Shown here: piece after piece, positions 1 to 10,179 of the stretch
Layout of the letters: each line of letters starts with the position of its first letter
Numbering within the stretch: position 1 is the stretch's first letter
From: Pseudogymnoascus destructans
Lineage: Eukaryota > Ascomycota > Leotiomycetes > Thelebolales > Thelebolaceae
Length of the DNA: 64,000 nt
Direction of reading: 5' to 3'
Assembly: GCF_001641265.1 (NCBI RefSeq)
Contig: NW_020167540.1
Span: 1-64,000, forward strand
Position numbers and translations under genes: made by a program
Notes under the pieces: generated by a model
The model's database searches: none
Seen by the model: the letters and a program-made list of their open reading frames with translations, nothing else
Told to the model about the DNA's origin: nothing

Positions 1-786
1 CTACAACTCTATACGCATTTTAATCAAAAGATCGATTCCAATTCTAAATAGTAGTCTCATCTTGAGCTCTTGCATTCTGCTATGCAATTGGCTTAGTTGT
101 GATAAAATAGAAGTCACGAAGCTCATGTTTAATGGGCTTAGTAAGCTAGCTTTGTGACGGCAAGGCGCTACGAATCCACGCTATGCCTATTAGCACGATT
201 GAGAGTACTATAATAAGCAATAAATCAGCAGCTTGTGTGTGGAAGAGTGGACGGGATGCTTAGTTCTCTCAAGTCTATACTATGATCGTATGTATAAGAG
301 CGGACGGGATGCTTAATTCTCTCAAGTCTATACTATGGTCGTATGTATAAGATATTCATATAATCTGATTTTAAGCATCTTTGTGCTGGTGCAATCTCTT
401 ACACTGCATAAATAAGAATTGGGGTTTCTCATGGCAGAATTAACAGCTTCGGCTTTCATAGTCAAAAGAATAACTGTTCTTCTCGACTTTAGTCCTCAAT
501 AGCATTCATTCTATTATGGAGATTCTACCACTACATTCCTCAAAATGCTCGTTGCAAATATGTTTTCGGAGCGAGATGCGGAGTACTGTCGTAAATTCCA
601 AGACCTCTGTTGTAATTGGATAATGATCCTGATTGCGAGGCGGTGAAGCGAAGTTCATTATTCTGCCGCTGGCCAACAGAAAAAGTTTAACCTCGAGTCT
701 ACGCCAAAAACCAAAAAGCTCACTATAACTTTAACGCCACTTCTTCATCAATCGTGTTGCATGGCACCATAGCCGCCGCCAGCACA
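1..786. other. AT-rich non-coding stretch upstream of Rcl1
   Basis: No credible gene is seen. The stretch is AT-rich and holds a 53-bp tandem duplication (see separate entry). The last 100 bases probably form the promoter and 5' leader of the Rcl1 locus. Confidence 0.6.
245..350. repeat. 53-bp direct tandem duplication
   Basis: Two adjacent copies, 245-297 and 298-350, differ at only a few positions. Each contains the shared core acgggatgctta and ends tgtataa. There is no reading frame across it. Confidence 0.85.
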
Positions 787-2008
787 ATGTCAGTCCAACC
801 GACTGAATATTTACGCTTCACGTCACAAAAAGCACTCACCCACCGCCTCGTCCTCTCTACCCTCACTGGTCGCCCAGTTCACATCTCTCAAATCCGCTCC
901 TCATCCGCCGTCTCTCCCGGTCTTGCCTCCCACGAAATCTCCTTCATCCGTCTCCTCGAAGCTATCACCAATGGCTCTTCGCTCCAGATCTCGTATACAG
1001 GTACGACACTTACCTACAACCCTGGCCTCAATCACTGGCTCAGTCGCAGGTCTCGGCGCACATGGAGATGTCATCGAGTATTCGCTCCCAGCAACCAACA
1101 CGCGCGGAGTGAGCTACTTCCTCTTGCCGCTATGCATGCTCGCGCCATTCAGCAAGGCGCCAATCAATGTACGATTTACCGGCCCGGGTGTGATCACTAG
1201 CTCGACGGAGGCAGGCGATATCAGCGTCGACAGCGTGCGCACTGGCGATTCTCCCGCTATACGAACAGTTCGGCATTATGTCGGCGAAACTTGAACTGCG
1301 TGTGTTGCAGCGTTCTGCGCGGGGCCAGGAGGCCTTGGAGGCGGTGGTATCGTGGAGCTGCGCTTTGGGTCGCAGGTGCGTCTGCCGAAGACGTTACATC
1401 TGAACAGGAATCCTGGGAGGATAAAGCGCATTCGTGGTGTGTCGTATTGTACGGGTGTTTCGGCGAGCAATAATGCGAGGATGATACACGCGGCGAGGGG
1501 AGTGTTAAATCCACTGGTCAGCGATGTGCATATTGCGGCACAGTACGATCAGGCGCCGCTAGTGAGCAGCAATGATAAGGCGGATCCAAAGGGAAAGAAG
1601 CGAACGGGCATCGGTTTTGGTCTGAGTCTGGTTGCGGAGTCGAGTTCGGGAGGTGTTTTGTATAGTGCGGATGTGGCAGCGCCGCCACAGGGAGGTGTCA
1701 CGCCTGAGGATATTGGGAAGCAGGCTGCATTGCAGCTGTTGGAAACTATTGCACAAGGTGGATGTGTTGCCAAGGCAGGCGCGGCAACGATACTGACGTT
1801 AATGTCAATGGGATCAGAGGATGTTGGGCGCTTACGGATTGGGCGGGATGTTATAGGGACGGAGGATATACTTGGTTTGGGGAGGGATCTCAGGAAGTTC
1901 GGAGCAAGTGCTTGGGGCTTAAGAGATGTGGATGAGGATGAGAGTGGTGATATTCTGGTCAGTGTCAAGGGCGTTGGGATTGGTAACGTGGGCAGGAAAA
2001 TAGCTTGA
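787..2008 (+). pseudogene. rcl1: Rcl1-type RNA 3'-terminal phosphate cyclase-like protein, broken by three single-base indels
   Basis: Rcl1 works in the nucleolus in early pre-rRNA cleavage for 18S rRNA, with Bms1. Family signatures run along the whole stretch: MSVQPTEYLRF at 787, SYTGTT before 1020, ITGSVAG at 1031, LLPLCMLAPFSK near 1110, RTAILPLYEQFGI across 1240, LGGGGIVELRF at 1334, KRIRGVSYCTGVS near 1425, and the C-terminus IGNVGRKIA. They lie in three frames. The frame slips by one extra A near 1030, one extra G near 1244 and one missing C near 1326. Each slip changes a run of two equal bases. From 1334 to the stop at 2008 the frame is open. Splicing cannot explain the slips, because conserved residues lie on both sides of each. 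Rcl1 is essential in yeast, so sequencing or assembly indels are as likely as a true pseudogene with an intact copy elsewhere. Confidence 0.85.
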
Positions 2009-2202
2009 TACTATAACTGAATGAACAATTAACAATAATGTCAATAACTTCTCTGTATAGATGTGGTGTTCAATCAAGTCGAATGCGTTTCATGGGATGG
2101 AGTTATACATCGATATTCCAGTATCCTCTGTTTATACACATAGATCATACAGCCCGCCCTATGCATTTCCAAAACGCCATCTAGTTCTTGCAAGCCACGC
2201 AA

Positions 2203-2609
2203 TCAGACCCTCTCCCATCTTAGTTGCCCCGTCAATTCCTCCTGTCTGGCCAATATCCTGGAATGCCTATCCAACTCCTCCATCACGCCCTTGATGCCAA
2301 GCTGCTCGGAATCGAGTTTCATCTCCTTTCCATCCTCTGCCATAATATTAGTACTCGTTTTATTGCATATGCGCCTTTGTTTTCCTATCCTGTGCGCATA
2401 GGAGTGGTTGACGCCTAAGGTGTGGACATACTGAATTTGACCTGGACAAAGCTCTTCTCCCTGGACGTCCTCGGCAGAATCTTCGTATTGATCTTCATGG
2501 TTGCGCGCGCATTTCCGGGCAAGAATGAGAGGAATAGTCTTGCAGTCTTCGCCCGTGGAGAGAACGGGTTGAACGCCGTCGAAATCTCCGTGAGGTATCT
2601 GGTGATCAT
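2203..2609 (-). CDS. mrpl44: Mitochondrial large-subunit ribosomal protein mL53 (Mrpl44 family)
   Basis: Two exons, 2432-2609 and 2203-2336, give 103 residues. The start MITRYLTEIST and the following FNPFSPRAKTARLFLS are typical of fungal mL53, which sits in the 54S mitoribosome. The intron, 2337-2431 on the minus strand, starts gtatgt, has an actaat-type branch site and ends atggcag. Splicing joins FVQVKF to KDGKEMKLD and ends at LRWERV. An in-frame ATG 25 codons upstream (2684) was not chosen, because the family begins at MITRYL and the extra residues lack similarity. It is convergent with the Rcl1 locus and divergent from Sec20. The match is clear although the gene is short and split. Confidence 0.88.
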
Positions 2610-2923
2610 CTTCGCTGAGTCGCGCGCGCGACTTGGGTAATCCGTCAGTAATAGCACAAGGACCAGCAGCCAGCCAATTGACATACCTAGAAAAGCGAAG
2701 TATCCGGAGTTGTTTAGCTTGGGAGTTTCTGTCGTGGTAGACAGGTGGCTCTTTGGAGGTCTTCGAAATTTACCCCATGGTCACGGGATATTCCGCTTCG
2801 CGATGTGTCAGTGTCGTCAGTCGGCACCTCTTGCCAGCTTTATCATAAATAGATTCATTATCCCCGCTTCAATTCCCTACAACTCTTTACAAGCAACCTA
2901 TTTTCTTACCTACAGGCTGCAAA

Positions 2924-4216
2924 ATGTCTCTCGAATCTTTACAAAAACGCCTTACCACCCTCCAAGAAACAACCTCCCACATCCAAACGCTGATAGCCCG
3001 GCTTGCCTCCTTCAAGTTCCCACCAGGCGCAATACCTCTTAACCAAGGGTCTCTAGACACTGTCGCGACCGAGCTGAGCAACGAGATCCACGACACCCTC
3101 AAAGAGCAAAACAATGATTTCAAGCTTCTAGAGCAAGAGATTAAAGACTCGCCCGGCGGCAGGAAAGGAAGCGATGCCGAGACCAACAAACTACGCCTAC
3201 TTGAACGAGCCACAAGAACCCAACAAGAGCTGAAGCAGTCAGTCCACCTTATATCCCCAACCCAAAGAACCATTCTAACAATCCCCAGCGCCCAATCCGC
3301 CTTCCGCAAGGCCCAACTAGCTGCAAAACGCAACCTCGATCTCTCCCGTCGCGCCGAGCGCGAACTCCTCCTGCAATCCCTAGCCGCCCTCCCTTCGCCC
3401 TCCTGCAACCAACCTATTTCCCGCCGCCGCACACCTGCTGCCGAGCAGACACAAGATGAGAAGCTCGTCGGGTCCGCAGGGGACGTCACAGCCGCGCTGC
3501 GCCAGGTCCACGCCTCGATGACGAATGAGCTCTCCCGCAGCCAGTTCGCGCACGATACGCTGAAGGAGAGCGGCGCAGCGCTGGAGCAGCTGGGCGAGAG
3601 TTATACGAGTTTGGATAGCGTGTTGGCGAGCACGAAGGGGCTGCTGGGCATGCTGCTTAAGAGCCAGAAGAGCGATACGTGGTACCTCGAGACAGCGTTT
3701 TATGTGCTGTTGGCGACTATTTCGTGGTTGGTCTTCCGGCGGTTTATTTACGGACCGGCGTGGTGGCTGGTGTATTTGCCGCTGAAGATGTTTTGGAATG
3801 CGTGGATGGGGGTGTTTACTGTGCTTGGGTTGAGGGGCGCGAGCTCGACGGTGTCGGTGTCGAGTCAGAGTGTGGGCACGATGATTATGCCGGCGAGTGG
3901 GACGGTGGCGCAGGTTACGATGAGCGGGACGGATGCGCCGCAGGTTGTCAGAGGGGGTAGGGGGAACGCGAAACCTCCAAAGCCTCCACAAGAGGATGAC
4001 GAAGGCAGGCCGCTTGTAGATATTGTGGGGGAGATGGCGGAGGACACGAGAGCACAGGGACAGGAGCAGCCGCAGGAGCCGGCGCAACCAGAGAGTAATG
4101 AAGGCCAGCAACAAGAGGAGCAGGTGCAACCAAACCCGAAGAAACGGATGTGGGATTCGGAGGTGGAGGCGAGGAAGGAAGCAGAAGCGGAGCAGAAGAG
4201 GAAGGATGAATTGTAG
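2924..4216 (+). CDS. sec20: Sec20-like Golgi-to-ER SNARE protein
   Basis: A single exon of 430 residues. Sec20 (BNIP1 family) is an ER membrane SNARE that works with Ufe1, Use1 and Sec22 in retrograde fusion of COPI vesicles. The N-terminal 130 residues are helical and charged. The Sec20 SNARE region lies at about residues 185-245 (VTAALRQVHASMTNELSRSQ to LASTKGLLGMLLKSQ). It is followed by a membrane anchor at about 250-290 (YVLLATISWLVFRRF, then WWLVYLPLKMFW). The long C-terminal tail, rich in Gln and Glu, is lumenal if the usual topology holds. That tail is longer than in yeast and low in complexity. The start ATG follows a purine-poor leader and is the first in frame. Confidence 0.88.
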   Translation: MSLESLQKRLTTLQETTSHIQTLIARLASFKFPPGAIPLNQGSLDTVATELSNEIHDTLKEQNNDFKLLEQEIKDSPGGRKGSDAETNKLRLLERATRTQQELKQSVHLISPTQRTILTIPSAQSAFRKAQLAAKRNLDLSRRAERELLLQSLAALPSPSCNQPISRRRTPAAEQTQDEKLVGSAGDVTAALRQVHASMTNELSRSQFAHDTLKESGAALEQLGESYTSLDSVLASTKGLLGMLLKSQKSDTWYLETAFYVLLATISWLVFRRFIYGPAWWLVYLPLKMFWNAWMGVFTVLGLRGASSTVSVSSQSVGTMIMPASGTVAQVTMSGTDAPQVVRGGRGNAKPPKPPQEDDEGRPLVDIVGEMAEDTRAQGQEQPQEPAQPESNEGQQQEEQVQPNPKKRMWDSEVEARKEAEAEQKRKDEL

Positions 4217-4332
4217 TCTCTTGGTAGTCTAGAATCAACAAAGCCTATATGCACCTAGAACCATGTACAAGCCCAATCCATGATTTTGTGTCGTTCCCGG
4301 TTTCGTAATGTCATAAGTCGTCCTATGTACAT

Positions 4333-5669
4333 CTATACCTTTTTACCCTGCTGCAACATGTCTGACACCTTCGGCGGCAACACCATCGCGCTCCGGTCAT
4401 TCCGCTTGTAGAAATCCACGATACTCTGTGCCGTCTTCTCTGGCTGGTCCTCGTGTAGAAAGTGGCCCGCATCTGGGAATATCTGCAGGGCGTATTTGCC
4501 CTGCATTTGCCCAATCATCATCTCCTTGTCTAGCCTTTCTGTTCCCGCTAGAATAAGTAGTTTGCCGCCCCTTGACGAGAGGAAGCGGTCAGAGAGGCCT
4601 ACGAACCAGTCGTTCCAGAACGGTTCCGTGCTGGCAAGATCAGCACGCCAGTTGAATATTTGTCTAGCGGCTGTAGAGTTCGCGTCATCTTTTGGTTTGT
4701 TGTACAGAAGCGTGAGTAGCGGAGGTACGGAAACCCTGGCGCTTTCGACGTTTTTTAAACTGCCGGTTCTGACGTGCCACGCGATGCCTGCCTCCAGGCT
4801 TGGAAATGTCGCAGGGCGGCTTTTGAGGTAGCCGGCCATGCTGGCTAGTGATTCAATTGCCGTGCGCTCGACGATATCCAAAACGGCATAGCAGAGCAGG
4901 GAAGACCCAAGGGTGCCTCTTGCAGCCACTGATGTGACAACGCTGCCACCTAGGGAATGACCGATGAGAATTATGGGCGGCATGGTTGGCCAATTCATGA
5001 CCTCTTTTGTTTTTTGTATGACAGTGATAAGATCGTCCGTCAATGTCTCTAGGCTAACGTCAAGTATTCCATCCATCGGATCCGTCTCAGAAAGCGTCTC
5101 AACAGTAGTTGAGCCATGGCCTCTAGCATCCAGGCTCAGAATTCCAGCATTTGGGAGGAGAGCCCGGATAGACTTTGCGAGCGTCGCAAACGTAAGTCCA
5201 CTCGAGCCTGCGCCATGGTGGGTCACAAATAGAGGCCCAGGTTTGGTGGGAGAGGATAGTGGTGAGGTAAGGTAAACCTGGTGCGTTACTTTGAGGTTGA
5301 AGTCTATATGTGATAGCTTCAGGTCTCGCTCAAAGTATGAGGTCCAGGGTAGAGGGGCAAAGTGAGCTGGCGACCTAGTTGGTGATCTGTCTACGGTCAG
5401 CTGCTGTTTATTGCAGGATAAAGAATCAAATGTCACCCCATTGAACGTGCAAACAGCCTACTGCTACTCGTCGGTCTTATAGTGCCAGTGGAGGACGCCG
5501 AAGAAGCAGAGGACGCAGATGAAGAGTCATCATCTGACCGCTCTGTTGAAAGCTCGGGGAACGCATCTCGTTCTTCCTCCTGCTCGTCTAGATCGACGAG
5601 TGGCTCTGGGAGAACGGGTGGGAGCCCTACTAATTTCGCCTTTGCGAAGGCCCGTTGTAGTTCGCTCAT
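4333..5669 (-). CDS. ppe1: Protein phosphatase 2A methylesterase 1 (PME-1 / Ppe1)
   Basis: An alpha/beta hydrolase that removes the C-terminal methyl ester from the PP2A catalytic subunit. Exon 1 is 5462-5669: it starts MSELQRAFAKAKL and carries an acidic, Ser-rich stretch. Exon 2 is 4333-5390, and the product is about 421 residues. Landmarks are the oxyanion region FVTHHGAGSSGLTF, LDARGHGST, the nucleophile elbow GHSLGGS, and the C-terminal FPDAGHFLHEDQPEK with the catalytic His. The 71-bp intron (5391-5461) is inferred from phase: donor gtaggc, acceptor ccgtag. A donor 6 bp upstream would also keep the frame, so the junction is uncertain by two codons. An ATG inside the intron opens a longer frame that does not resemble the family N-terminus. 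Confidence 0.9.
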
Positions 5670-6435
5670 ACTGATGGCGGGATCATGGAGGTGAGTCCTA
5701 TCTAATTAGACATTTGCGCCGCTCAATATAATCTACTTTTGTTACTTTGAGCATTCGGAAATATAATTTTATAACAATATAAGATGCATCGTAGAGTGAT
5801 TCCACCCAAAGCACACATTGGGAGTTGCTTTTGGCGGGGCACGTGAGCTAAGCAATGGTTTATCGGGCTTATCGATAACACTACTATATCGATAACGCGT
5901 TCGTCTTGCACATGGAAATTCAATATGACGTAATTCAAGAAATGGATCGGAATTCAGAATTGCTACATGGGATTTAATAAAAGCCACCAAAACCTTATCA
6001 TGCATGGTAAGGTGCCGTGCCGTGGCCATATACTGAGATACTATAATTTTGCTTTAATTGCACAGCTATTTTATTAAAAACTGTCCCTTTCTGCCTATTT
6101 GGGAGACCCCAATAGTCCCCAAACTGACTTGATGAACGCTGAGAGATGGTGACGTCAGAAGTTATACAGATTCGCAATAGCTTCCCAAAAGGCCAAAGGC
6201 TAGGCTTTAAATCAAAATCTTGATTTGTTTCGAATATAATGCTTCTCTATTGAATCTTTGAAACCGTCATTCTTCAACTTTTATATTCGCTGCTGTTTGT
6301 AATACCTCATGACATAAAGCGAAACTAATATCACATCAACAAGTTTCGTTGTAGTATTATATTAACTCCCTTTGGAGGCCTATCTATCCGAAGCGACTCA
6401 ATTCCAAGAAGCCATAGCCTTCAATTGGATTTAAG
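5670..6435. other. Divergent intergenic region, no gene seen
   Basis: AT-rich sequence between two divergently transcribed genes. It contains two tatcgataac boxes near 5870 and 5890 and a cacgtg box at 5840. No coding signal or RNA gene was recognised. Confidence 0.5.
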
Positions 6436-8132
6436 ATGAGTTCTATTTGGAATACAAGGTCTGGTGGTGAGCGCACCGAGCCGCCTCGCGGCGGAAACGA
6501 TGAAGACAATGAAGGCGCACCTCGCATTGTCGAGCGCGAGCCTGATGAGCATACACGTCTATTACCGCAGCCTTCGACTCGGGGTGGATATTTGAGTCCA
6601 GATGACCCTGCTGTAAGTTCTGAGATGCTCAATGCTTCAGTATAACATTACTAACACTATCCCCCAGGTCTCGCCATACAATCTCTGGAGCGTGCGGTTC
6701 ATGCGCTACTTCTCCATCCTGCTCTTGGTACGGCCCTCGACCCAGATATTATCACATATACTAACATATATTGCAGTTCATCACCTTCTTCTGGTGGGTT
6801 CTGCTCCTCGTCAGCATCTTCGTCAGTCCGCCGGGCATGCACTCTCGCGGTTCCGGCTTCTTCGACTTCTCATTTACAAGTCTATCGCTGGCAAACCTGA
6901 TCATCGTCCTCCTATTCTTCTCGACTCCGTCGAAGGCGGCTCAGATTACCGTTCTTGTCACATCCGTTCTCCTTCTCTTCGACATGATCATGATCCTTGC
7001 CGTGCCTCGCCTCCGTGTTGAGGAAGGCTGGGTTGGCATTGCTAGTGTTGTATGGGCCCTCCTTATCGGCATCTGGGTCGTCATAACAGACCGTGTCGTG
7101 GCATACGGCAAGGAAGAAGAAGAAGAACGTCTCACAGGGCGCGCTGAGACCCGCCGCACCATCCGCGAGTGGGTAGAGATCCTGGCATCCGAAATCGTTC
7201 TCATAGCCGTCGGCCTTGCTGTTCTTCTCCTTTCCGCAACTCTCATCCTCCGCAGCCGCGACTCTTCTCTGGCACCACAGGGAGAGCGCTACTACGTCGA
7301 CGGTGACAAATACCAAATCCATCTCTACTGCAAAGGCAACGAGACCGACAAGTCAGACAACAAGGTCCCAACCGTGCTCTTCGAAGCCGGAGAACGCCCA
7401 TTCGGACTATCCTTGCAAACTTTCGCTGACAACGCCATTGCCAACGGCACGATATCCCGCTACTGCTACGCCGACCGCCCCGGTTTCGGCTGGTCCGATA
7501 ACGCGCCCTCACCATTCTCCGCCGGTATGGCCGCTGACGTTCTATCCGAAGCTCTTGCACGCGCAGGCGAGGAGGGACCATGGGTTCTAGCCAGCGCAGG
7601 CGTGGGAAGCGTGTACTCGCGCATCTTCTCCGCCCGCCACGGCAAAGACGTCATGGGCCTCCTACTCATCGACCCCCTGCACGAAGACCTCCTCCACCGC
7701 CTCGCCTCGCCCCACCGCGGCTTCTTCCTCTGGCTGCGCGGCATCCTCTCCCCCCTTGGTATTGACCGTCTCTCCGGCGCGATCTTCCGTGGCCGTAGCC
7801 GCGAGGACAGGGTGTACGGGTGGTCCGCGTACCAGGGCGGGAAGTCCATCAAGGCGAAGCTGCAGGAGTCGCTGGTGGCGGATAGCTTGACGAGGAATGA
7901 GGTTACGATTTCGAGGGTGGTTCAGGAGGAAGATACGCCGGTGGCGATTGTGAGTTCGGGGATTGAGTCGAAGAGGGATAGCGTGTGGGAGGAGAAGCAG
8001 AGGGATTTGACTCATTTGACGAGGGAGTTGGTGGGGTGGGATATTGTGAATAAGGCGCCGCATGAGGTGTGGGAGACGCTTGAGGGGAGGGAGAAGATTG
8101 AGAAGAGGTTGGGTGAGCTGGTGAGGGTGTAA
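6436..8132 (+). CDS. Polytopic membrane protein with a C-terminal alpha/beta-hydrolase-fold domain
   Basis: Three exons (6436-6612, 6668-6727, 6777-8132) encode about 530 residues. Intron 1 is gtaagt...cccccag, and intron 2 is gtacgg...ctaac...ttgcag. The soluble N-terminus is charged. Membrane segments follow: FITFFWWVLLLVSIFVS, SLANLIIVLLFF, ITVLVTSVLLLFDMIMIL, GIASVVWALLIGIWVVI and IVLIAVGLAVLLLSATLIL. The rest is soluble and hydrolase-like: TVLFEAGERPFGLS, YADRPGFGWSD, then VLASAGVGSVYSR where a GxSxG elbow would lie. The elbow reads ASAGVGS, so the usual nucleophile motif is altered and activity is doubtful. Similar fungal proteins are usually called mitochondrial integral membrane proteins, but the location is not shown here. 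Confidence 0.75.
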
Positions 8133-8468
8133 AGGAAGCTGAAAATTGGTTAGGAAAGGTGTGGTTGGTGGTGTGTTGGAGGCTGTTTGGTTTGGCAACA
8201 TTTTTCATTTATTTCCCGCAATCTGTACAACTACAACCCTAGGATATGGAAGTTTTTGGTTATATTTTGATAATAAGGGATGTTATTTACACCTACAGAC
8301 TGAATTTCATATGTTCTCAAAGCTCATAGATCTTGTTCATAAGTGTTGATCATTTCCGTACGCCTGTTCTGTTTTTACCCCGCAACTCCAGAGCTATGCA
8401 ATTCCCCCCTTGTTCAGGCCTTGATCATAAATTACCAGCTTTGCCCAACCGAAAGCGAGCGTAACAAA

Positions 8469-9818
8469 TTATGCCTTACTTGTCAGCACCCCGGCTATAC
8501 GCAATGCCATGTCGAGGATGGATAAATGCTCGTCTGCGCCGTCCGCGAGGCGCTTGTCGATCTCGGAGAAGATCATAACTATTTTGTTCTTGTGGATGTC
8601 GGCGATAGATTCGTTGTAGATGATCGTCTGGTAGAGCTTTATCTGCCGTCAGTATATTCTCTCCTAAATGCACAGCCAGGGGGGATGCATACCTGTGTAA
8701 CAACTTGCGAGGCACTCCAGCCATCGGCCACCATCTCCGTAACCACCTTCGAGATATTCTCGTAGGTCAGCCCACTCGACGACGGCTGCATAGCCTTCAC
8801 CAGACTGTCAATAGTCCGATCCGGAATCACACCCGCAATATCCTCAATCGATTTAACCGTAACAACCTTCTGCACCCCATCAACATCCATCGCATCCTCC
8901 TCCACCTCCTCCCCCCCATCCGCCCCCGCCGCCCCCACCAACCTCGCCGCACTCTGCAAAAACGTAATCGCCTTCCTCAAATCCCCCTCCGAGTGCTTAA
9001 TCAGCGCCTCTACCACCCCCTCCTCCATCGGCACCTTCTCCTTCTCCGCAATCTCCCTCAGCCTCGTCCCCGCCTGCCCCTCTCCCATCCGCTTAAAGCG
9101 GAACTTACTGCACCGACTCGCCAGGGGATCAATAATCCGCGTAACATAGTTACACACCAGGCAGAAACGCGTGATCTTGCTGTACGTCTCCATCGTCCGG
9201 CGCAGCGCGCTCTGCGCGTCTTGCGTCATGCTGTCGGCCTCGTCGAGGATGATGATTTTGTAGGGGGGGCAGAGATACTGCTCTTGGTAGTTGCCGCCGG
9301 GGGGTCGGGAGAGCTGCATGCGTGCGAAGTCTTTGACTTTCTTGCGCACGATGCTGATGCCGCGCTCGTCGGAGGCGTTGAGCTCGAGGACGCGGGAATG
9401 GAAGAGGGCGGGGCCGTAGAGGGAGCGGGAGAGGGCGAGGATGGTGGAGGTTTTGCCGGTGCCGGGGGGTCCGTAGTAGAGCATGTGGGGGAGCTGGTGG
9501 GGGTTAGTAGGTGTATTGAGAGAGGGGGACAATGTGGAGGTGGGAGGGACTGACGTTGGAGGATTGGAGGGTGCGTTGGAGGACGGTGATGGTGTGGTCT
9601 TGAGCTGTCACATCGGCGAGACTCTTTGGGCGGCTGAAGGGAAGTAATGTCAGCTTTGAACTTGAATAAAGCATCATATTAATAGCAAAATCTTACTATT
9701 TCTCAACCCATGGCTGCAGCCGTGTATTGTCCTTCCCATTGGGAGCGCCCTTCTTGTCACCCAAGGCCTCTGCCTCCGCCTCCTTCTTGCGCGCCTTGAG
9801 ATCGAAAAACCCTGCCAT
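8469..9818 (-). CDS. rfc2: Replication factor C small subunit (human RFC4 / yeast Rfc2 type)
   Basis: An AAA+ subunit of the clamp loader that places PCNA on primed DNA. Four exons: 9697-9818, 9555-9633, 8693-9493 and 8469-8636, giving 389 residues. Exon 1 starts [16 protein letters not shown] and ends LQPWVEKY. Exon 2 continues [13 protein letters not shown]. Exon 3 has Walker [20 protein letters not shown], Walker [11 protein letters not shown], sensor 1 CNYVTRII, the SRC motif (ASRCSKFRF), and sensor 2 [14 protein letters not shown]. Exon 4 starts [10 protein letters not shown] and ends AGVLTSKA. The final acceptor is ataaag, less usual than cag but required by frame and similarity. Exon 3 carries an acidic insert ([14 protein letters not shown]). 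It is convergent with the membrane hydrolase gene. Confidence 0.93.
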
Positions 9819-10179
9819 TTCAGCCCTATTCCTTCAATATTCCGTCGAAGTTTTCCAATGTTGAATCGTGAGTTACCAGGTATACTTGCGCGTCTACATC
9901 AAATTCGCAGTCGTCAAGTTGGGGAGACGCGACGTGGAGAATTAGCGCGCCCGAGCACTTAACGCACCCTTGACCGCCACACCCTTGTGCGCGAGGCAGC
10001 AGCTCTGGGCAATAATCTGTGGTAGTCTAACCTAACGGTAACCACCTGGACCTCAACCTTCCAACAGCTGCCACGAGGCAGGATTACTGGTAACAACTCA
10101 CCACGAACAGCCATGTGATATCTATGACCTCTGCCGAAAATACTACAACAAAGATATCACCCAATGACTTGCGCGAGCA
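9819..10179. other. Divergent promoter region between RFC subunit and DUF1746 gene
   Basis: About 360 bp between two start codons on opposite strands. No gene was seen. It presumably serves both genes. Confidence 0.5.

Noticed and set aside
1000..1050. An intron (gt...cag, about 979-1060) that would restore frame after the first Rcl1 break
   Set aside because: It would remove the conserved TGTT...NPGLITGSVAG segment of the family, and two further breaks would remain unexplained.
2422..2640. Plus-strand 72-codon frame over the mL53 gene
   Set aside because: It is a shadow of the minus-strand mL53 exon, which has clear family similarity and splice signals.
8705..9553. Plus-strand 282-codon frame opposite the RFC subunit
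   Set aside because: It is rich in Arg, His and Pro and arises from the codon bias of the RFC exon on the other strand. No domain is present.
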